Under the pieces are notes generated by a model. It was not told the origin of the DNA and did not search any database. It was given only the letters and a program-made list of their open reading frames with translations. A stretch of DNA of 64,000 nt, taken from the NCBI RefSeq assembly GCF_000321225.1, contig NW_004450583.1, positions 2,697,052-2,761,051 of the forward strand, read 5' to 3'. Within the stretch, counting starts at the first letter, position 1, and the number at the start of each line of letters is the position of its first letter. Source of the DNA: Odobenus rosmarus divergens. Taxonomy: Eukaryota; Chordata; Mammalia; Carnivora; Odobenidae. Of this stretch, positions 1 to 12,987 are shown piece by piece. The translations under genes and the position numbers were made by a program.

Positions 1-479
1 CAACAACACTATAATTAATAATGGTAGTATAATATTTATTATTCCCAGCACGGCAGCCACAGAGTGCTCCTGCAGAAACATGACCCCTCTGCTAGAAACC
101 TTGCAAAGGCTGATGTCCTCCCCGCTGTGCCCACTCTCTGCCCTCAGGCCCCCTCCCTGCTCCTGGCTTCCCCTGCTCCGGCAGCTCTGTCTGATCCTTG
201 TGGCTCCCCAGACCCTACTTGGAGCTGTTTCCCCGGATGTTCCTGTTCTTTCTCTCCTAGTATCCATGAGGCTCACTCTCTTCCTTCCTTCTTTCTTAAG
301 AGTTCTGTCCTCAGTGAGGCCTTCCCTATTGAAAACAGCAACTCTGCTCTCTGCCCAGGCTAAACCCTGGCTGTCTCCACTGCTTTATTTATCTGCACAA
401 ACTTAACAATCCTTGAACATGCTCTGCACTCCACCTTTGCAATGACATTGCACACAGTCCATCCCCAGAATCCAGCTCT

Positions 480-575
480 ACGAGGGGTGGGTCTTGTCTA
501 GCCCCCAAGGGATCCCTAACACCTGACACATAAGAGGTGCTCAAGAAATTTTGGCAAATAAGTGACTGAATGATA
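480..575 (+). repeat. L2 3' end
   Basis: 'ACCTGACACATAAGAGGTGC', then 'TCAAGAAATTTTGGCAAATA' and a GACTGAATGA end resemble the L2 3' terminus. Confidence 0.6.
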
Positions 576-609
576 TTACTAATAGAAGAGGAGTGTTTTG
601 GGGTTGCAA

Positions 610-775
610 TGTAGTTCTGTGAGCACGTTCTTGTTGGACCTCACCACAGCCCCAGGAGGCAGGCTAGGCAGGTGTTACTATCCCACCTTTACAGATGAGG
701 AAAGGGAGGCCCAGAGATTTCCAGGGATCTGTCCAAGTTCACACAGCTAGGAATGGTAAAGCTTGGATTCACTTC
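610..775 (+). repeat. MIR
   Basis: 'TTTACAGATGAGGAAAGGGA', 'GTCCAAGTTCACACAGCTAG' is the MIR core in plus orientation. An L2 tail lies just upstream. Confidence 0.8.
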
Positions 776-984
776 TTCTGCCCCCCATGCTCCCCGGGCT
801 ATTTACCTGTGATATCTGGCATCTCTGATTCTGATTCATCTCTGACTCTGATCATCTTCTAGAATTCTAGGGCAGTTGCAAGTGAAGCCCGTAGACATGG
901 GTCACGGGACCAAGTAAATGAGTATCATGGTGAAATCCTCCTTGTTCACTGCCTCCTCCCAGATGGGCCACCTTCCCCAGGCCT

Positions 985-1270
985 TCAGTATAATTAGCCC
1001 GGAAGCCTTTGGCCCTGATGCAGAAGCTCTCTGTTACTGCCGTTCATTAAGACAGGTGACACGAGATGAAATATTTTAGGTGAATCATCTGGCCTAATTT
1101 AGAAAGGCTCGGTAGGGCTGGAGCCTTTGATTTATCAGGGAGAGGTATCTGTTATCAGAGAGATCCACACACGGACTTATTTATTATCCAGAATCTGTTT
1201 TTAATTTCAGAGATTGTTTACCTAAACTGCTGTGTGTCAGATTCCAGGACGGATTTCTGCTTAGCATTTA
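985..1270. promoter_or_regulatory. Candidate conserved non-coding element
   Basis: Repeat-free block with dense factor-like sites: TAATTAG (991-997), TTCATTAA (1043-1050), E-box CAGGTG (1053-1058), CTTTGATTTATCAG (1125-1138, TCF/LEF then GATA), GTTATCAG (1151-1158) and TGTTTAC (1215-1221, forkhead). Function is inferred from composition only. Confidence 0.4.
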
Positions 1271-1914
1271 ATTTTAGATACTTGCCATGGTGGACAGTAA
1301 AAAATGGGTCTCTAGAATTTGTAGTTTCATTATGAATCTTACCTCCTGGCAGCCCCTACCAGTAGTTTGTCTTTGAAATCTCCTTGGTACTTGTTAACCC
1401 TGCTCTGCTGTGGAGAAGATATAGTTTATTTATTGGACTTTGCCCATTTATGAAAAAGTGCAGAAATTATTAATGGTTTAGTATCTATTAATGCATTACT
1501 TGGGTGGAATTCAAATTCTAATATTTATGGTAAACCCCTTTATAATGAAAGGGACGGAGAATCAGCTCTCCTGCTCCTTAAATTTGGAAGGCTCTAGATG
1601 CTGTTGGAATAGCTCCCTGTGAAATATGAGCCCTGCTGGCTTTATATTTACAAGCATAAATAAGAAATAAGTACTTTGGGTTGGAGGAGAAATAATTAAG
1701 AATATTTGTGTAGATAATAAAGAAGAAATGGTCCAGTTTGGTGAACTGTGTACTTGGGAAATGCCAGAGGCTGCCAGGCCCTGGGCAGAGATGTGGGAAA
1801 GATTAGGGCTGGGAGATTGTGGGTGTGGGCAGGGTGTCTGGAGACAGCAGGAAGGGGGTCCTCAAGAAGGGTACCTGAGGCCATGGCAACACGTGAGTGG
1901 CTGTATGCATAGAG

Positions 1915-2045
1915 CTTAGCTGTGGGAATCATGAGCCCTGGTTTGGAATCCCACTCTTCCCTAAGGTAGCATGGCTCTTTGATGGCCCTCATTAAACTTT
2001 TCTGAACCTCAGCTTCCTCGTCTGCAAAATGGAGCTGATGTTTCA
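1915..2045 (-). repeat. MIR fragment
   Basis: 'TCTGAACCTCAGCTTCCTCG' followed by 'TCTGCAAAATGGAGCTGATG' is the MIR core in reverse. Confidence 0.75.
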
Positions 2046-3878
2046 CAAAATTGACATGAGGATAGATAGTGTAGTTTTAAAATTGCCAAAAGTAGTCAAC
2101 AGATCTGTGTCCGTGAGTCCTAAAGAGAGAAACTGTTGAGGGCAAAAGTTGCAAGAGTGGGGTTGGAAAAAATCTGTGCATGTATGTGTGTGTAAACACA
2201 GAGATAGGTACATTTTGTATCTACTCGTGTATGTGTATGTACATACACACCCAGACGTGTACATGTTCGGTTATATGTGTAATTGCTTGTTGGTGAGCAG
2301 GAGGAAAAGAATATAGGGCAGGCATACATAATGAGCCTAATAAGGAAATAGAAAAAAATTATGGTCTCAAAGCACTGTTGACAAATGGGTACCTCTTACC
2401 TGCCAGGGCCCTTCTGCCCAAAGAGTCAGGTTTAGGTTCCCTGAGCTTTTTCCTGTCCAACTGAAGCTTTTCCCTGACCACCTCCTGGTATGAGCTAAAG
2501 GGTTTGGTTAAATGTCTACATTTCCAGGCATCTAGTAAAGGGTTATAAAATCATAACCTGTTATAACAGAAAGGAATCTCCGGGATCATTTAGTTTAGGG
2601 ATGACAAATAAGTATATTGCATAGGAAAACCTTATGGTGGTGGTTTCCAGAGGTACTGTTTTGAGAAAAATTGTTGAGTTGCTGCTGTGCTTAGCGGTTC
2701 CATGATTGATTAGTGATGCCTATGAGGGGTGATGAATGGGAAATTGATGACAGAGTTCACATTCTCTTGGTTTTTGTTTTGGTCTTTTATTTATTTTATT
2801 TTATTTATTTATTTTTGGTGCAAAAGGTGATTTTATTAAAGCATGGGGACAGGACCTGTGGGCAGAAAGAGAAGCTGCCTGTTTTTGTCTTTCAAATAAG
2901 GAAACCAAAACCTAGCATGATTGAGTGAACTGGCCTGGCAGTTCTGACTGGAGTCAGTGCTCCTTATAGGCAACTTTTAGTGAGCAGAGGAGAATCTTCT
3001 TTCCATCCAAATGCAGGACTTCCTTGTGTCTATTTCTATGTTTATGGCCATGACTCATGCAAGAGTTGGATGGAATTGGATAGATCATGTCTTCAGTTCT
3101 TCATTTATGCATGTTGTAGGCAAGAATTAATACCATAATGATTCATAAAAGTGACATTTCTGGTGAGCACACCTGCTATGCTAATTTGCTAAGGGTGTAG
3201 ATGTTTCCTGACTTCAGAAGGAAGTGATCCCTGATACTGGAGAAAGGAACAGTCTTTCCTCTAACAGACTTTGACTCTCTTCCCTTTGTGAGGGGAGCTT
3301 GAGTAGTTAGTCTCATACCCAGAGGTTTGATGACCTCCTCATAGTGACCCGGGGAATGGTGGTGGGTGGAGAGTATCAAAGCCCTGTTGTGTGGGAAGGC
3401 AGAGACCCCAGTCATTGTAATCCTAATCTTACCTGAGTAGCTATAGCCAAATAGCACAGCTTCAAATTCATTCATCTACCAGTCTTATCCTCTGGCTGCA
3501 TATCAGCTTTTAAGTACCCAGGTTACAGGGTATTATCTTAACATTCAGGTTAACTGTCAAATGAAAATAAAAATTAATAAGGTGGGGAAAAAAAAAAAAA
3601 GAGAGTGTCTTTACTTACAACTCTTAGTGGAGCTTGTGGAAGGGCAACATCTCAATCCAGGGGATTCCCATGTAGGCAATGGGCTTGCTTCTCTGCATGG
3701 CACAGTGTGCTGGCCTTTCCCTCGGGTGGGGGAGGGTTGGGTGTGGCATCCTTTCTGGGATCACATAGCAGAGAGCACAGGAAACTCTGTGATTCAAAGT
3801 TGCTTTGCTGTCCTTAGAAAGGTGTCCTGGGGGAGGCGACTTCTCCTGCAGCCGGCAGTAGGGATTGGGTGTTAGCTG

Positions 3879-3916
3879 TGATGATGATGATGATGAAGAA
3901 GAGGAAGAGGAGGATG
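3879..3916. repeat. (TGA)n(AGAGG)n short tandem repeat
   Basis: Six TGA/ATG units grade into GAAGAAGAGGAAGAGGAGG. Confidence 0.9.
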
Positions 3917-3937
3917 CCGGGCTAATCTTTGAGCAGA

Positions 3938-4125
3938 CGTGTCATCACCTGGCTGGCACTGCTCTAAGTAACCCACATAATCTTCCAACATCAGTTTGAG
4001 GATGTTATTAATGTTGTTCCCACCTTGCCGTTAAGGAAACTGTGATTAAATAATTAGCTCAAGGTCATGCTATTGGTACAGGTGGTATAGGCGGCCTCAG
4101 GACAGAGTCTGTGCTTGCTGACTGG
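3938..4125 (+). repeat. MIR
   Basis: 'GGCACTGCTCTAAGTAACCC', 'CCCACCTTGCCGTTAAGGAA' and 'AGCTCAAGGTCATGCTATTG' follow MIR order. Confidence 0.72.
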
Positions 4126-4230
4126 AAGTGCTTGTTAGGCGAGGAACACTCCCCTTGACCCACCAGTCTCCAGCCACTCTCTCTTCTCCTCGCTGAGATT
4201 GTTTTCCTTTTGGTCAAGAAGAAATGTAGA

Positions 4231-4350
4231 GGGATGCCTGGGTGGCTCAGTCGTTAAGCGTCTGCCTTCAGCTCAGGTCATGTGCTTGTGTTCCCTCTCT
4301 CGCTGTGTCTCTCTCTGTCAAATAAATAAAAAAAATCTTAAAAAAAAAAG
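4231..4350 (+). mobile_element. Can-SINE, internally deleted
   Basis: It begins GGGATGCCTGGGTGGCTCAG (the tRNA-derived head with polymerase III box A) and ends with a CT-rich tract, TCAAATAAATAAA and poly-A. Compared with the copy at 37.9 kb it lacks about 80 bp between CAGGTCATG and TGCTTGTG, including the box B region; the breakpoints share TG. It is flanked by a 15 bp target-site duplication (AAGAAGAAATGYAGA at 4216-4230 and 4351-4365, one mismatch). Confidence 0.95.
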
Positions 4351-7089
4351 AAGAAGAAATGCAGAGAAGAGAAGGCAAATCCATAGAGAGCATCTCAGCA
4401 GGTCTGTTCTATCCGGACCTCTCTCTGGCTTATCTTCCGGTTGGTCCCATAGGCCCCACTCCCTCACCTGGATCACAAATGCCCACCTGTACTTCTCCGA
4501 CCCCAGCAAAACCAGTTCTCAGAACTTCCATTTGCTGTAAATTTGAGGTGATTCGTGGAAACTCATTGTGTTACTTGTCCCAGTAATATTTGTATTTTAA
4601 TTGTAGTCAAATTATTAAAGGTAGAATTTCAGCTACAACCAACCATGGCCTGCTTCCCATGCTGACCTTAGGCCAACCTGAGATTCAACGCTGGGAATTC
4701 CCTTAAAACGGCTGCCACTCATTCTCTTTGTACTTGTCCACAAGCCAATCAAGAATACACATGAAAGGTAAATTACCCCCGGTTTGCACAGTGCCATGAT
4801 CTCCAGTGGCATCCTCTGAATGTGAGCTCCGTATCGCTCATCCAGCTGGGAGATGATCCTGCACTTGGTGGGCTTTGCCCAGCCCAGCCCAGCCTGAAGC
4901 CAGGCAGCTGACTTGAGGAGCATTTCTTAGGTGGTGGGCGTAGGAAGCTGGAGTCTGGGTGCTCCATGTTGCTTGGGGCCACGATGCTTGGACTAAGGCC
5001 GGAAGGAAATGGTACTTACCTCTGAGAAGTCCAAATTGTGGATGTCTTGCCTCGCCTGCTCAGGGCTCTTCTACCTATGAGGCCATCTCCTGAAGGCACC
5101 ATGTTTTTTATATAACATTTTGTCCCTTTAGAAATTATCGTGATGGATGTCAAGAGCTTTCACACCAAAAAAAATATGTCACATTAGCTTCCAAGTTTCT
5201 GATTGTCTAAATAACGCAGCAACTCAACATACAGCTGTCTGGCATTTTGACAGTACAATAACCCATAATTCTTCCTGCCACTCAACACTTCAAGGTTAGC
5301 ATTTTGTAGTTTGCTCTCAAGGAGTATTCATTTAAATTTTCAAGTGCAGAGTTGAATGTGGCTGCCTCATACCTCCCTTTTGATCCTTCCTTTATTAACT
5401 TGGGTGCTCTTCTAGTTTATTACATATACTTTATGGAATGCTCATGCATGTGTGTAAACTTTTTTTTGAGAAGTGGAATGCTGTTCAACTTCTATTCTCT
5501 GTATGGTTGGGGATAAGAGAGGGAAATAGCTGCCAAGCCTCAGAGGGCGGCTACCCAGTTTGCGGTTCCCAAGCACTCACCACGGAGTGAAGTGAGAAGG
5601 AAGAGGCAAGAGGACCGGATGACTCTCTCCTGTCTCCTTTCAGAAACGCTGCCTTCTGAGGGAAAAAGGAGCCCCGGGTTCTTAACTTTCTCAGGGAAGA
5701 AACTTGTTTGCTTGGTCTTCTCTTGATCCTTGAATCACAAGGAGGATTATCGGACTCGCAGTTAAGTTTCCGACTTAGCTGCTGGTTCTGAATCGCCCTT
5801 CCTGGCTTGGTTACCACTGGTCATTCTCACAGGCGAGTTGACTTCCCTAGATGGGAGACTGGGTTATGAAGCTGGCTTTCATCAGTTGCCTGCATAACTT
5901 GGCCAAGTCAATCATTGACCTCTTTGAACTTTTTTCCTTATTTTTAAAGTGTGGTTCCTAGCCCTCATCGTACCTGCCTTTGCAGACTTGTAGCTAGATG
6001 GAGCTGAAACCATAGATGTGCATCCATCCGCATGTGCTTTGAATTATTGAGAACTGTGCTCTCTCAGTGTGAGACATCAGTGTGGATTTTTCCCTTCTAA
6101 GCCACTGCCAATGTACATCCCTGATCTACATTGCTGCCTACAGTAATCGAGTGGCTTATAGTGATGTGTGGGTCATTTTCCGAGACAAGGAGACTCAGTG
6201 TAATGCCTCCTGCCATGAGTGGGGTTTATTTATTGGCCCTTCTTGGATTGCGTTCAAGGGAGAATTTCTGGATCTCAGGGACCTCTAAGACATCTCAGGG
6301 TCTAAAGTTTCTAAGGTAAAATAATTGTTTTAGATCAGTGACTAACCAACTGGCTCAATAAATGTGCTTTGCCTGTGAAAACCCTAACTCTTCAAACTCA
6401 CTAATCGACTTTTAAGCCCACCGAGTTAAGCACAATTTAAAAGCCCGAATGTGTGTGTAAGAAGAATCACTGTGTTGATATGAAGGCTCTTTACACTTTC
6501 CAAGCCATTAGAGTGATAAGCATTTTACCACCATGGAGCCCTAAAATCTCTGGAACATCATTTGCTTGTTGAGGCCTATTGGAATTGGTGCTCCTGGCAG
6601 AAGAGGGTGAACTCTTCTTCAGCAGCCTTCGGATGCACCGCAACAAATCTGGGGTGGACTGCCAGCTGGATATCACAGAATCTTTGTGTCTAAGCTTATG
6701 GGGAATTTCTAATGTGTGGAATTTGTCTGGTTGGTTGGTTTGGTGGGGAAGAGTCTGGGTTGACGTTCTTCAGGCTCTTGGAGGTTTCATGAGTTCTCAT
6801 CCTCAGAACTGGTCACCTTATTTGCTGTGCATTTGCTACTTGTAAAAGGAGTCTGAAGTCTAGTACAGTCCACTGGGGTTAAGATGGTGGAACATCACAC
6901 AGTTCCATGCTCAGAATAGCCTTGGCCTGGGAGGCGGACAGTTTGACGGGGTTAATCACAATATTTAGTGACTAGCTACAATGCAGTCACGTGAATTACG
7001 TATCATTCTACACATTTCAAAGTGCTTCTGCTTCTGTTACTGTACCCGATATCAGAATAGTGCTGTGAAGTAGACATGATCAGGGGTGC

Positions 7090-7500
7090 TAAAATTATGT
7101 TTTTAAGGATGCTTTTTTCTGATTATGAAAGTAGTGCATATTCATTATAGAAATTTTGGAAAATACTGAAAATCATAAGAAGGAAATTAAGATTGCCTGT
7201 AAATCCACACTTGCCAGAAATAGCCCCGTATACCATTCTGGTATATATCCAATGCCATATATACTCCTTTTGTGTGTATATACATATATCTGTGGATTAT
7301 ATTTTTAAGGTTGGGATCATTCTATAAAGATAATATTTTGTTTCAGGCCTTTTACTTAGAAACATTTACACATGTTATAAGTAGTCCTTGAAAACCCAAT
7401 GTTTAATGTCTTAATCGTATTCTGTTATAAAGAATGTATGCATCATAATGTTGTTGAGTAACTAGGTTATTTTCTGTTGTTCCCTATTCTACTCAGCACC
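7090..7500. repeat. Old L1M-like 3' fragment (tentative)
   Basis: AT-rich sequence with 'TTTTGGAAAATACTGAAAA', 'GGGATCATTCTATAAA' and 'ACTAGGTTATTTTCTGTTGT' phrases recalls ancient L1 3' regions. Family assignment is by memory only. Confidence 0.45.
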
Positions 7501-8578
7501 ATGAAGAATGCCCCAGGAAATATATCTTTTTTTTTCCTTTTAAACACACCTCCAATTATATCCTTAAGGTAAAATGTTAGAAATGGAATGGCTAGGAAGT
7601 TTCTATGCCACTTCTTAGTGCTGTTATACAAAATGTCAAATTGAAAGGCAGGTATTTTATCATTTTATAGTTGGGCAAACTTAAGAACAGAGGGTTACAC
7701 TGATTTGCCTAAGGATGCACAGCAAGTCCGGGGAGGAAGCAGGTACCTCTGTGGTGGCATCTGCCTCGCTGGCACCTCTCACCACCTGGAGTTGAGAACA
7801 GCAGCCCCTGCAAAGGTGAGCTTTGTTTTACATGGTGGTGATTGTGGGCTGTTTTTACAACCCTTCGTTAGGTGTGGCTTGTGGTCCAGATGCTACTCTG
7901 CAGCCTGTGAATTGGAGATTAAATAAGTCTTTATCCCAGAGCATCAGTGCGTCTTAGGGCTTCCTGGGCTCTCCCTCTGTGCGGCTCACTCCCCCATCCA
8001 GCGTTATCTCAGAATGGTGACCAGGCCACCTGCCTGCTTGGCTCCCTGTTTATCTCCCACATTTGGGGAGAATGCCTGTCAAGTTCCAGGCCTTGCGTTG
8101 GATGCAGAGAGTATGACAAAGATGTGTTTAGTCCCGGTCCGCAAAGCTCAGCTGGGGTTGCAACCCAGAAGGCAAACAGATCATTGATGAAGCATGACGA
8201 AGACATGGTTGTGGGCCTGTGGAAGAAACAAAGTATGATTTAGTGAATTTGATAGGGGTGTTCCTGGTCCATGACCAATCTCACTCTGTAGCCATGGTGG
8301 GTCTCCTATTTTAGAGTATTGGTTTTGTTCAAACCTGTCCCCCAAAGTCTCCTCACTTTCCCTCCTTTTGTCCCTTCTTTACTTTGACTTGCTTCCCATT
8401 GTTTTTGTGGATAGCTAGCATCCAATAAGTAGCTGATGGAGTGGCCCAACTACTGGGCCTCTGCCTGCCTGTATTTGGGTCTCATTTCTGCACTCCTGAA
8501 CTCCTGACGAGTTGCACCAGTCCCAAAGTCTCATTTTCCTTGTGTGTATAGTAAAAGAAAATAAGTGGGTATTAAAAA

Positions 8579-8785
8579 ATAATAGCTAACATTTTTTGAG
8601 CACCTATTTGCCATTTGCTGTCATCAGGGCTTTACACATCTTAACTCATTTAAGCTCACATACCTTTGTGGGGTAATGGTGACGAGTATCCCCATCCTCC
8701 AGGGAGGATCTAGGGTCCAAGGCCATACAGCTGGAAGGTGGCAGTCTGACTTGAGAGCTTGCTCTCTTAGTACCATACTCCACAT
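8579..8785 (+). repeat. MIR, long copy
   Basis: 'ATAATAGCTAACATTTTTTG', 'TTTACACATCTTAACTCATT', 'AGGCCATACAGCTGGAAGG' and 'GCTCTCTTAGTACCATACTC' cover most of the MIR consensus. Confidence 0.85.
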
Positions 8786-10218
8786 TTTTTAGGACCGTTT
8801 CCTCTTGTATTCATCTCCTTTCCTTACATTGTACCTGACACGGGAGTTTAATACCAGTGGTTTGGGAGAGCAGAAACTTTCTTGAGGTGGTAAGTTACTG
8901 CCTAGCAAACACGTGGATGTCCACAGCCTTGGCCATTCCCCCCAGGGGGCTGTGAAGTATCCCAGAGCCAGGGAAGTATGAGGTTGAGAGAGATCAGAGA
9001 GGAAAAGCTGCTTTTTTATACCACCCATTCACTTGTTCACTGACCAGCTTCTGGAACATCAGCTATTTGAAGGTCAGTGGACTATGTGATGGACCAAAAC
9101 AGATGTGGCTTCTGCTCTTGGGACAGTTGTGACCCAGAAAGTGGGGAAATATGTCACAAAGCTGGTGGGATGGTTGGGAGAGAAAGCGGTAAGAGTGAAA
9201 AATGTCTCCAGGTTGAAATACCAGCTCTTTTCAGACCTGTAGGGGACTGTTGGTTCTACTTCCAGGACCGTCTTTTTCTCCAATGGACTGCTCGTGTTCC
9301 GGGTCTCTTGCAAGTCCAGAATGAGGAGTAGCACTCTCGTTGTCCAGAGCATTTACACCAGGGCTGTGTTTTATTATTGTCATAGCCCCTGGCTTACAAA
9401 AATATGCTGCGTCATAATGGAGGGAGAAAAGGGAGGAAAATAAAGCCAGGTTTGAGATCAGTTGTAGAATTTTTTTTCTTCCTATTGAGATTTATATAGT
9501 AAGCCAAAATGCCTGGGGCTTGGATTGATTTGAATGAAAAAATATAGATACATATATATGCATGCTTGAACAATGTCAGGCTTCCAGTGTGTCTCTGGTT
9601 CTTCTCTAAGTCCCCAATCTAGGGGGTTCTTCTGTAGCTTGATTCCAGCAAGAACAGGCACTGCTTCAGTGTTCATTTCAGTGGCATTGACAATACTGAC
9701 AATATAATTGACCTAAAAAGTTCTGGATTTCCTGTTAATGCACTTTAGAAATGTACATCAACTACCAAAAAAAAAAAAAAATCATTTCTATCTACATTTC
9801 ACTTGATTTCCATTTTCAAGAGAGAGGCTTCATCATTATTATTCTATTTGAATAGCACTGATATCTTGAAGGATGGAAGGAGATTTCTATTGTATGCGGG
9901 AGTACTTTATTTCGATATTTTCTTTGTCTGATTATACATGATAAACACACATTAGTGACATTTCGTGCATGTTTGGAAGATAAATGGGGATATCTCTTTA
10001 AACCATTCCTGACACTTGCTAACCTGTGAGCTTAATGGCATTTTCTCTTTGATTCAATAATTTGTCTGTCAAAAAAAAGCTGGGCTGACATTCTCCTTGT
10101 TGTGGGATTGAAATGGAAAGAAATCTCTTCGCTTGAAGATAATTTTTTTTTCAAATTGAGGGGAACATTTTAGGATAAAAATGTTTTTGAAATTATTTGG
10201 GTTTTTGGTGGTGGAGGT

Positions 10219-10239
10219 GGGGGGCAGGGATTGGGAGGG
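10219..10239 (+). other. G-quadruplex motif
   Basis: GGGGGG, CA, GGG, ATT, GGG, A, GGG: four G runs with loops of 1-3 bases. Confidence 0.75.
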
Positions 10240-12005
10240 TGGTGCTGATGAATGCTGGAGCCCTGACATGGTGTATGTGGCAAGTGGTAAAGGGGAGACG
10301 GTTACCGCGGTCCGAAAGTCGTCTTGAAATAATTAGGGAACATGTGAATTCTTGCAAATGAAGTTGGCTTCTACTGGTGTGTCTTGTGGGAGGCTGTCAG
10401 CCTTCCTTCTGTGGAGGTTGTGTGGTTAGGGTGTGGATCTGTGTACGCAGGGATGGCTCTGACTCAGTATACCTGCCTCGGTTCCCTCCAGCCTCGTTCT
10501 GGATGAAGGGGGAGGGAGGAGGCTGGCTGTGCATCGTTCTGGAGAGGCTTTAAATCCAGGTGGTTGTTTTTCCTTTGCTTAGAGATTTTGGAAAAGCCCT
10601 GTTCAGGAACTGTGGTGAAAATGAATCCTAGAGGTGAACCTAGAGTCGGGAGGTAAATGGTGGGCTCAGAGGGGCAGGCTTGGAGCTCTTGAGGGAGCCC
10701 TTTGCATTTGTGATAAAGGTGGCTGAGCATGTTGGGCAAGAGGTGCCATTTCAGAGCTGTATCATGTGACCCCACAATGTACTACTGACCCTGTCTCCTC
10801 AGACGCCTCCCAGCCCTGCAGTAAAGGGCTTTCGGGACATCTGATTTATATAAAGATGGCTACAGTAGGCAGGTGGTTGTGGCTGGGAGCCGGATGGGGG
10901 AGAATGCTTGGTGTTCAAAGTCTGCTTGTCTCCCTGCCCCCTCCAGCCCGGGGAGGAGCGGATCTTCAAGTGTGCCATTAGAGAACGCTGACTTATTAAG
11001 CGCTCTCATATTGATTCATTCAACATATTTTATTGAATGCCTTTTGTGTGCCAGGCACAGTTCTAGGCTCTGAGGATGTATCCCAAGTCTAAGACTTGTC
11101 GGTAATGAAGCTGGGCATAGAACTCAGGTCTCTTGACTCCTGACCTGGTGCTTTCTAAGCACACCACACTGCCTCCCTGGAGATCCTGCCTTCCACAGAA
11201 GCCTAAGGGTCTGAAATTCTTTCCCATTATTTGGTGGTTCCTCCCACGGCTTCTGGTCCCCCTACATGAGCCATGGCTTCCCCTGTCTTGGGACCTGGCT
11301 CAGTCATGCTGGGTTGCCCTAGCAAAACACAGTAAACACAAACGAAAATGAAAACGTTAACCATCACACACATTTTGCCAGCCTGGACTTCTCACCAGAA
11401 AGTAGGTACATTTTAAGACCTTGAACATCCTGAGCACTTTTGTTTTGGAGGCCCCATATTACAACATATCAAACACAGTAAAATGACCCCCTCCATCTCA
11501 CATTAAATATGATTGATGAAAATTTCAATGTGAAATTTTCGGAAGGATTCTAAAAGTCATTTTTATAGTTTTGAGGCTTAAGAATAAATAAATTTTCTTG
11601 TGATAAACTTTGTTATATTTAACTGTAGAGGAGTTTGACTTGATTTGCCATTGACCTACCAATGAACATATTTCTTTCTGTTGATATTTATTTGAACCTT
11701 TATTAATCTTAGTTTTATAATTTTTATTTCACATGTTGGAGCCATTTTTTTTTTTTTTTGATCGTGAACATTTTGTTGACCATTCAAACATTTAAAAGAG
11801 GGCCCTTGACACTAGACCTATAGCTCCTTATGGATGAAAGACACTGAAAACAGACCTCCATGCACCCACCCACCTAAAACCAGATCCTGGACTTCAGCAT
11901 TTAACACTCCCAGGGACCCCAGATGGGCCAGTCTTGTCTGGACTGGCCTGGGTATTATAGAGGTGACCCTGGGGACTCAAGGAGAGCTCCTGTTTTCCCC
12001 TGCTG

Positions 12006-12347
12006 CAGTGTCTGGGTCAGCTCAGGCTGCCACGACAAAATACCACAGACTGGGGGGCTTCAACAACAGACATTTATTTTCTCACATTTCTGGAGACTGG
12101 ACGTCTGAGATCAAGGGGCTGGCTTCCATTCCTGGTGAGAGCTCGCTTCCTGACATGCAGACAGACACCTTCTCACTTTGTCCTCAGAACGCTGGTCTCT
12201 CTAATCCCATCATGAAGGCCCACCCTCATGACCTCATCTGACCCTCATTACCTCCCAAAGTCCCCATCTTCAAATACCATCATAATGGGGGTTGGGGCTT
12301 CAACATACGAATTTTGGGAGTACACAAACATTCAGTTCATAGCATGC
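12006..12347 (-). repeat. MaLR-type solitary LTR (old endogenous retrovirus-like)
   Basis: CAGGCTGCCACGACAAAATA, CACAGACTGGGGGGCTT, TTTATTTTCTCACATTTCTG and, at the far end, CTTCAACATACGAATTTTG are hallmark MaLR LTR phrases in reverse orientation. There is no internal coding sequence. A chance open frame at 11834-12241 runs through it. Confidence 0.82.
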
Positions 12348-12394
12348 GTTGTAGTGGGAAAGCATGGCCCTCAGAATCTATGGCTATGAGCTTC

Positions 12395-12575
12395 GAATCC
12401 CAGAGCTCTCACTTTTTAGCAGTGTGACTTAGGATGTAGGTTGGTTATATTCTCTGAACCTCAGTTTCTGCTTCTGTAAAATGCGGATAACGGTCCATTT
12501 GCAGAGTTGTTACTTGCATTAGCAATAGTATTTGTAAAGGGCCTAGCACCCAGTAGGTAGCTCTTTATACATGCC
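12395..12575 (-). repeat. MIR
   Basis: 'CTCTGAACCTCAGTTTCTGC', 'TTCTGTAAAATGCGGATAAC' and 'GGGCCTAGCACCCAGTAGGT' are MIR in reverse. Confidence 0.83.
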
Positions 12576-12880
12576 CCATCACCTGAGGGCATCTTTAATT
12601 AAATGACTATAGCAGCTCATTTTTGAAGAACACTTAGCTCTGTGTGTATGTGATTGAGACAGAGGCAGAGGACAGGGAGACAGAGCCCAGGAGCATGGCA
12701 GAGGCTCGGTCACTAAGGCAACTAAGGCAACACTGAGCTTCTGTAAGAGGAGTTTGTTTCTACGTTTCTGGAAAATTTCAGGCTTGGGGGAACCCCTCAG
12801 ATTGTACGAGACGGCAAAGGGTGGACTCAGAAGGCTCTTCAGGGCTCAGGCCTGGAAAGGGCACACAATTTGGGGTTGAA

Positions 12881-12987
12881 GGACCCCTAAACTGGGAAGA
12901 CTAAGCTGGTTTTTTTTTTTTTTTTTTTTTATCCTCTTCCGGTAAAAAGCTTACTTAACCCAAGCTTAGTCTTCCCGGTTTGGGGCC
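12881..12987. repeat. Imperfect inverted repeat with poly-T loop
   Basis: Arm 12881-12912 (core AAACTGGGAAGACTAAGCT) pairs with arm 12957-12987 (core AAGCTTAGTCTTCCCGGTTT) with only a few mismatches or gaps over about 30 bp. The 44-base loop begins with a 21-base T run (12910-12930). It could form a hairpin. I do not recognise it as a known repeat family. Confidence 0.85.

Noticed and set aside
4231..4350. tRNA-like head of Can-SINEs as tRNA genes
   Set aside because: They are tRNA-derived but have degenerate cloverleaf regions and SINE tails, and so are mobile elements.
11834..12241. 135-codon plus-strand open frame
   Set aside because: Runs through a MaLR LTR; no retroviral or cellular domain.
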